Shown piece after piece: positions 59,007 to 64,000 of a DNA stretch of 64,000 nucleotides. The notes under the pieces were generated by a model that was given only the letters and a program-made list of their open reading frames with translations, was not told the DNA's origin and made no database searches. Every line of letters begins with the position of its first letter. Position 1 is the first letter of the stretch. The position numbers and the translations under genes are program-made. Source of the stretch: Peribacillus sp. FSL P2-0133 (GTDB taxonomy: Bacteria; Bacillota; Bacilli; Bacillales; DSM-1321); the NCBI RefSeq assembly GCF_037975445.1, contig NZ_CP150254.1, positions 4,896,001 through 4,960,000 of the forward strand. The letters run 5' to 3'.

Positions 59007-60434
59007 ATGCAATCTACGGCTCAAAAACTGGTTCCTAAACCTATTAAAAGAAAAACATTTAAACAACCTGATGCTTATGTTCTTTTGTTTTATATTTTAA
59101 TTGCCTGCACCATTGCGACATATCTTGTACCGGCTGGGGTATTCGATCGAATTAAAAAAGGTGATATTACGATGACTGTCCCTGGAAGTTATCATGTAGT
59201 AAAATCCACTCCTGTTAATTTTCTTGAAATTTTTACTGCAATTCAAAGTGGAATGGTCGCCGGTGCTCCTTTGATTTTTCTTATTTTATTTACTGGTGGT
59301 GCATTGGCAGTTATTGATAAAACGGGAGCAATTGATACTTTCATTCGGAGTATTATTAATTTATGTAAGGGGAAGGTACTTCTACTCATTATTCCTATTT
59401 GTTTCATGTTTTCTATACTTGGTACTACCGGAATTATCGTGAACTCCGTTATTGCCTTTATCCCTATAGGTGTAATGATTGCTCGCAAATTAAAATTAGA
59501 CGCTATTTTTGGAGTATCTATCATTTATCTAGGTACTTATGCAGGGTGGAATGTTTCTCTTATAAGCCCACAAACATTAGGCTTATCACAGCGTATTGCT
59601 GAGCTTCCATTATTATCTGGAATGGGTTTCCGTATTGTCATTTATCTAACTTTCTTACTATGTACAATATTATATATATATCGATATGCACGTAAAGTTC
59701 AGAACACTGGGCACAGTATTTTAGGTTTGGAAAAATTCCCTAATTCTTTAGGTGTCAGCGAGAACGAAATACAAACACAGAAATTAACATTACAACATAA
59801 GCTTGTTTTATTATTTTCAGGTGGATCTTTACTAGCATTTATTATTTGCACACTCATTTTTAAATGGACTGAAAGCGAAATGGCAGGTTTATTTATTTTT
59901 ATAGCTATAGGTGCTGGGCTTATCTCTCGAATGAATGTGAATGATATCGCTAAAACATTTATGGCTGGATGTCAGAAACTTGTATACGGTGCATTAATTG
60001 TAGGAATGGCCCGAGCTGTAATTGTTGTGCTTGAACATGGCCAACTTCTCGATACCATTATATACCACCTTTCGACTCTTTTGGCTCCACTTTCTCCTGT
60101 TACTGGAACCTTAGGTATGTTTTTAGGAAGTGCAGCTCTTCATTTTTTAATTTCTTCTGGTTCAGGAGAATCAGCTATGTTAATGCCAATATTGGTGCCA
60201 CTTGCTGATTTGTTGCATATTACTCGTCAAGTAGCTGTACAATCTGTTTTATTTGGGGAAGGCGTAGTGAATTGTATTAATCCAACCTCAGGTGTGTTAA
60301 TGGCAATATTGGCTACTAGTGGTATTTCATATGGCAAATGGCTTAAATTTATGATTCCTTTATCGATCTTATGGGCAATCTTAGCAGCCATTTTCTTAAC
60401 AATTGGTGTATTAATAAAATGGGGTCCTTTTTAA
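59007..60434 (+). CDS. YfcC-family transporter
   Basis: 475 residues with about twelve helices. A short basic cytoplasmic start (KPIKRKTFKQPDAYVLLFY), a conserved GSYHVVKSTPVNFLEIFTAI loop and SSGSGESAMLMPILVPLADL are typical of YfcC proteins, which carry basic amino acids, dipeptides or C4-dicarboxylates. AAGGGGGAAA lies eleven bases before the ATG. It is under a sigma-54 promoter and shares control with the M20 peptidase, so a peptide or N-acyl amino acid is a likely cargo. Confidence 0.85.
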   Translation: MQSTAQKLVPKPIKRKTFKQPDAYVLLFYILIACTIATYLVPAGVFDRIKKGDITMTVPGSYHVVKSTPVNFLEIFTAIQSGMVAGAPLIFLILFTGGALAVIDKTGAIDTFIRSIINLCKGKVLLLIIPICFMFSILGTTGIIVNSVIAFIPIGVMIARKLKLDAIFGVSIIYLGTYAGWNVSLISPQTLGLSQRIAELPLLSGMGFRIVIYLTFLLCTILYIYRYARKVQNTGHSILGLEKFPNSLGVSENEIQTQKLTLQHKLVLLFSGGSLLAFIICTLIFKWTESEMAGLFIFIAIGAGLISRMNVNDIAKTFMAGCQKLVYGALIVGMARAVIVVLEHGQLLDTIIYHLSTLLAPLSPVTGTLGMFLGSAALHFLISSGSGESAMLMPILVPLADLLHITRQVAVQSVLFGEGVVNCINPTSGVLMAILATSGISYGKWLKFMIPLSILWAILAAIFLTIGVLIKWGPF

Positions 60435-60493
60435 GTTACCTTAAAACCTGTTAGAATAAGAGCAAAATGTAATTGTGTGGTAAGGAGAAGAAG

Positions 60494-62563
60494 ATGAAAA
60501 AGCCTACTATACTTCTTGTAACTAGCACTAAAACAGTAAGCAAAACATTTGAAGAAAATCTTCAAATGTTTTTTGGTTCAAAAATTGACATTGATACATG
60601 TTATGAAACATTGCCATTAAATGAAAAGGTTATCCATAAAGCTGATTTAATTTTACTGTCTAGCCCAGTGCTAGAAGAAGCGTTTAGAAAATTGAATTTA
60701 AATATTCCTCTTATGGTTGCTCGACGTTCTATTCGAATTGCAAAGTTAGAACAGCTTTTGGATTTGCCTGCTAAAACAAAAATTTTATTAGTTACTAACT
60801 CCATGAAAGTGGCTAGAGACTCTATTGATGTTCTACACGCCTTTGGATTTGGACATTTAACGTTAATTCCTTATATTCCTGGTCTTACAAGCTTCGAACA
60901 GACAGAGAAACTAGAATTGGCTATTACGTTTGGACAAGATGAACTTGTGCCGAAACATATCAAAAGCACTATCTATTTAGAAACCCGACCAATTGATTTA
61001 ACAACTATGCTTGATATTGCTCGTCTTTTAAACCTTTCCTTAGAAAAGGCGCATTTCTATACGGCAGAATTCTTTAGAGATTTTGTGAATATGGGAAGGA
61101 ATTTATCATTAGCAATTCAAAATGAAAAACAATTAACACAAAAATTAGAATCGATTTTAAATGCAGTACATGAAGGGATTATAGGGCTAGATGAAAAAGG
61201 CATTATTACATTGATAAATGAAGATGCATATCAAATTCTACAACTCCCTTCTATAAATTTTATTGGAAAGCATTATAGAGAAATTCTACCTGATTTTCAG
61301 ATTAATGAGACATATTTAGATCAAAAAGAACAACTTGATAACTTATTTCAAATAAACAATCGCTCTTTGCTAGTATCGAAAGTTCCTTTAATCCTGAACA
61401 AACAACTAGTAGGCCTTGTCATCACATTTCAAGATGTTACAAGGGTTCAAAGAATGGAGCAAGAAATTAGACGGAAAAGTACAGAGTTAGGTTTAACCAC
61501 AAAATATTCATTTGACAATATTATTGGGGAAAGTTCTTTGATTTTATCTGCAAAACAAAAAGCAGTTCAATTGGCTAAAAGTGATTATACAGTGTTAATT
61601 ACTGGAGAGAATGGTACTGGAAAAGAAGTCTTTGCTCAAGCTATACATAATAGTTCCGAAAGAAAAGATGGTCCATTTGTGGCTGTTAATTTTGCGGGAC
61701 TAAGCGAAACGCTAATAGAAAGTGAATTATTTGGATATGAAGGTGGGGCATTTACAGGTGCTAGAAAAGAAGGAAAAATGGGCTTATTTGAATTAGCCCA
61801 TAATGGAACTATTTTCATGGATGAAATTGGGGATGCTTCCCTAAGTCTTCAAGCATCCCTTCTACGCGTTCTTCAAGAACGTCAAGTTATGCGTGTAGGT
61901 GGCAATAAAATAATACCGATAAATGTACGAGTTATTGCAGCTACCAATCAAAACTTACATCAAATGATTCGAGAAGGTGCGTTTCGTGAAGATTTATATT
62001 ATCGTCTAAATGTTCTACCATTGCAAATCCCTTCACTTAGAGAAAGGAAGCAGGATTTATTTATATTTATAGATTTCTTTTTAAAATCAAATAAGAAAAA
62101 TCTAATGTTTGAATCAAATGTAAAAAAACTTTTAATGAATTATAATTGGCCAGGTAATATACGAGAACTTGAAAATTTTTTCCATTATTTAATGGTCACT
62201 GTTGAAGGGAATGTAGTCACTAAAATTCATCTACCAGATCAGATTTTACTATCACAAGAGACTGTTAGCTCCTCTGATAATTCATTATCAGAGATTGATG
62301 AGACACTTCTCTTCTTAAAAACAGGAAGTTTTATAGAAGATTATAAATCGATATTACAAATACTATGGAATTGTAAAAAGAGAGGAAAGAACGTGGGAAG
62401 AGGTGTGATACAAGAAATGCTCCCTTATTTTTTGTCAGATTCCAAATTGCGCCATCGATTATCAATATTAAATAAAGCTAATTGCATTAAAGTCGGAATT
62501 AGAAAACAGGGAACAGAGATTACAGAAGTTGGTATAAAGATACTTAATAAATTAAACGAGTGA
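60494..62563 (+). CDS. Sigma-54-dependent activator with PrpR_N-like and PAS domains
   Basis: 689 residues. N-terminal sensory part (about 1-200) resembles the ligand-binding domain of propionate-type regulators ([17 protein letters not shown]...KILLVTNS). PAS domain about 215-315, AAA+ domain with Walker A GENGTGKE (371-378), GAFTGA (418-423) and Walker B NGTIFMDE (437-444). The C-terminus has a non-Fis winged helix (about 610-689). GGAGAAGAAG precedes the ATG at 60494. It follows the transporter gene by 59 bp and is probably co-transcribed, giving feedback. Expected to activate both sigma-54 promoters at 58.7-58.9 kb. Confidence 0.9.
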   Translation: MKKPTILLVTSTKTVSKTFEENLQMFFGSKIDIDTCYETLPLNEKVIHKADLILLSSPVLEEAFRKLNLNIPLMVARRSIRIAKLEQLLDLPAKTKILLVTNSMKVARDSIDVLHAFGFGHLTLIPYIPGLTSFEQTEKLELAITFGQDELVPKHIKSTIYLETRPIDLTTMLDIARLLNLSLEKAHFYTAEFFRDFVNMGRNLSLAIQNEKQLTQKLESILNAVHEGIIGLDEKGIITLINEDAYQILQLPSINFIGKHYREILPDFQINETYLDQKEQLDNLFQINNRSLLVSKVPLILNKQLVGLVITFQDVTRVQRMEQEIRRKSTELGLTTKYSFDNIIGESSLILSAKQKAVQLAKSDYTVLITGENGTGKEVFAQAIHNSSERKDGPFVAVNFAGLSETLIESELFGYEGGAFTGARKEGKMGLFELAHNGTIFMDEIGDASLSLQASLLRVLQERQVMRVGGNKIIPINVRVIAATNQNLHQMIREGAFREDLYYRLNVLPLQIPSLRERKQDLFIFIDFFLKSNKKNLMFESNVKKLLMNYNWPGNIRELENFFHYLMVTVEGNVVTKIHLPDQILLSQETVSSSDNSLSEIDETLLFLKTGSFIEDYKSILQILWNCKKRGKNVGRGVIQEMLPYFLSDSKLRHRLSILNKANCIKVGIRKQGTEITEVGIKILNKLNE

Positions 62564-62617
62564 ATATTGCATTCAAATTGGTTTTTGGTAGAAAAACTTT
62601 AAGTTTCTAAGTAAGAT

Positions 62618-62657
62618 AAAAAACGGACAGAAATAATTCTTATTCTGTCCGTTTTTA
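62618..62657 (+). terminator. Intrinsic terminator of the activator operon
   Basis: AAACGGACAGAA pairs with TTCTGTCCGTTT, with T-run. It is 55 bp past the activator stop. Confidence 0.88.
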
Positions 62658-62737
62658 TCTTAAAATGCGTATGATTCGCATCAGCTGGCACTAAAACATT
62701 AGAGGATATTCCTTTTACTTATTAATAATTTTATTTG

Positions 62738-62893
62738 TGTATTACCTTATTGATGCTGCAATAATACTCCGATTGGTAATCCCAATATTGCCAATTAAAT
62801 ATCCACTTAATTTTATGCATAAAATTACAGTTAATACACCTAAAACCAAGCCAATTATCTTTATATTATTTTCTTCAGATGATCCACCCTATT
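62738..62893 (-). pseudogene. Possible remnant of a small membrane protein
   Basis: A hydrophobic open frame of about 50 codons (IIGLVLGVLTVILCIKL, LIGNIGITNRS) has no start codon or ribosome binding site. The rest of the 62564-63188 gap carries a terminator, a repeat copy and AT-rich sequence. Confidence 0.25.
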
Positions 62894-62974
62894 ACCTAAC
62901 CTGTCCCGTTAGTTCAATTAGAAAAAGGTTGCCGCAGCAACCTAATTATTGAAGTAAGCACCTTTAGCTCTATA
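62894..62974 (+). repeat. Interspersed repeat, type B
   Basis: GGTTGC-CGCA-GCAACC stem with left arm ctaacctgtcccgttagttc; the right arm is shortened. It lies between convergent genes. Confidence 0.85.
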
Positions 62975-63188
62975 AATTAATTTTTTTTTTAGATATCATT
63001 ACTTTATCTTCATCCCATATACGTTCCAAGATCACCTCATTATTAATACAGTTTATATGAGGTGAACACACTCTTTTTTGTTACTTCTTTTAATTTAAAA
63101 GAATAGCGTTTTTTTATTCATATAGATATAAATTTATTTTCACTTAATAGTGAGAAGATAAGCAAATAAATATGAATTTATACGTTAT

Positions 63189-64000
63189 TTAAGGTAATCG
63201 AATCTCAAATTTCCCTAAAAAACCTAAATCACCTTGGTAACTTAACTTTCCTTGTTGAATTAATTGGTATACTCGAAAAGCTAAATACGTATCCCCTATA
63301 CATTGATCACTTTCTCCCATTACTTCCCCAACGATACGAGATGCTTTTTGATATTCCTTTGATGTATTTTCTAAAATAGATGCATCATAATAATCTTCAG
63401 ATACAGCTACTATTTTTCCATTTAATAATATTCTCAATACATCTTTCGTTTGAGACCATTTTTCCCAATCATTTATCAAACTTTCAATTGTTAGATGGGA
63501 CATGTTTTTTTTCATTTGAAGAGCATCTTGAATCAGTTCTGGAGGCATTTCACCTAAACTTCTTATCCTATATGGAATATATTGGTTCTGCAAATCACGC
63601 ACCTTGTATTCTATATGGCGACTGTACTCTGTAACATTCACTTCTTCAAATTGAATATTTTTATTTTGGAGTAAAAATGCTACAAATCTCAAACCGATTT
63701 CATCAGATACATTACCACCATGCCATAAAATCACTTTACTATCAGTTGGAACTTCTGTTGCAATTTGTGAATTTTTTTTAAGGGTTGTTTCAATCCAATC
63801 TAAATAATCTCTTTCTGAGGCTGGGCCTGTTTTTGTTAACACTTCTTTCAGCCATTGTTTTCTTTCTTGCATCCCTTCATTTGACTCTAATTTATAAATA
63901 GGGCCTATAGAAAAGTCCTTGTTAATACAAATGATTTGTTCGTTTTGGTGTTCCTTACTTTTATGAAAAGCACTTTTTAAATTTCCACACGCAGAATCTC
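63189..64000 (-). CDS. DUF1835/DUF3658-type protein, N-terminus beyond window
   Basis: The frame is open from the window edge to a stop at 63189 (about 270 codons, no start seen). The visible start DSACGNLKSAF and IICINKDFSIGPIYKL match the DUF1835 N-domain, and the C-terminal GSDQCIGDTYLAFRVYQLI-like region (ESDQCIGDTYLAFRVYQLI) fits DUF3658. Such proteins are cytoplasmic, about 300 residues long and of unknown function. The internal ATG at 63872 has no ribosome binding site and lies within conserved sequence. Confidence 0.82.
   Translation of the reverse strand, partial: DSACGNLKSAFHKSKEHQNEQIICINKDFSIGPIYKLESNEGMQERKQWLKEVLTKTGPASERDYLDWIETTLKKNSQIATEVPTDSKVILWHGGNVSDEIGLRFVAFLLQNKNIQFEEVNVTEYSRHIEYKVRDLQNQYIPYRIRSLGEMPPELIQDALQMKKNMSHLTIESLINDWEKWSQTKDVLRILLNGKIVAVSEDYYDASILENTSKEYQKASRIVGEVMGESDQCIGDTYLAFRVYQLIQQGKLSYQGDLGFLGKFEIRLP

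Noticed and set aside
13158..62974. Interspersed repeats considered as tRNA genes, riboswitches or Rho-linked boxes
   Set aside because: No cloverleaf or conserved aptamer pattern, and they lie 3' of genes more often than 5'.

Overview
The window is chromosomal DNA from a low-GC, spore-forming Bacillaceae. Sporulation and germination genes (YjcZ-type peptide, CotB-type coat proteins, GerA-type receptor subunit), FosB, two sigma-54 activators and AGGAGG-type ribosome binding sites with frequent TTG/GTG starts all fit this. A Peribacillus / Bacillus simplex-like host is my guess from gene style; nothing here proves the species. No rRNA, tRNA, phage module or CRISPR array was seen.

Layout. 0-13 kb: an ABC-2 exporter pair, GNAT acetyltransferases, a HAD phosphatase, a secreted 3D-domain wall protein, a kinase-like phosphotransferase, VOC and AHSA1 proteins, an S51 peptidase, and an XRE-cupin regulator divergent from an EamA transporter. 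13-31 kb: small genes separated by copies of one intergenic repeat family, two DUF4279 paralogues, a glycosyltransferase, a doxX-pirin-marR operon, a LysR regulator divergent from tautomerase-MFS-nitronate monooxygenase, a LytTR-DUF3021 pair, and fosB beside a racemase and a PepSY protein. 31-37 kb: a RocR-like sigma-54 activator with an alanine dehydrogenase-family enzyme and an NhaC antiporter, followed by a solitary TnpB element. 37.5-44.3 kb: a spore-surface island with one GerA-type subunit and three CotB-type proteins, one carrying five 62-residue repeats, interrupted by a decayed ArsB-like gene. 44.7-57.5 kb: regulator-target pairs (HxlR/quinone reductase, LysR/racemase/GltP symporter, ArsR) and many gene fragments. 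57.5-62.6 kb: an M20 peptidase and a YfcC transporter with divergent sigma-54 promoters, followed by their probable activator. The window ends inside a DUF1835-type gene.

Working together. Two separate sigma-54 circuits dominate the interpretable biology. Each pairs an activator with a transporter and an amino-acid or peptide enzyme, which suggests inducible nitrogen or carbon scavenging. The strongest unexplained signal is the interspersed repeat of about 80 bp. I count about 25 whole or partial copies between 13.1 and 63.0 kb, all in one orientation. The central hairpin reads as an intrinsic terminator on the minus strand, and copies often sit just 3' of minus-strand genes. Gene decay is common: I found fragments or frameshifts of an SDR, ArsB, a spermidine-synthase-like protein, AspA, an IS66 accessory protein, a lipoprotein and others.
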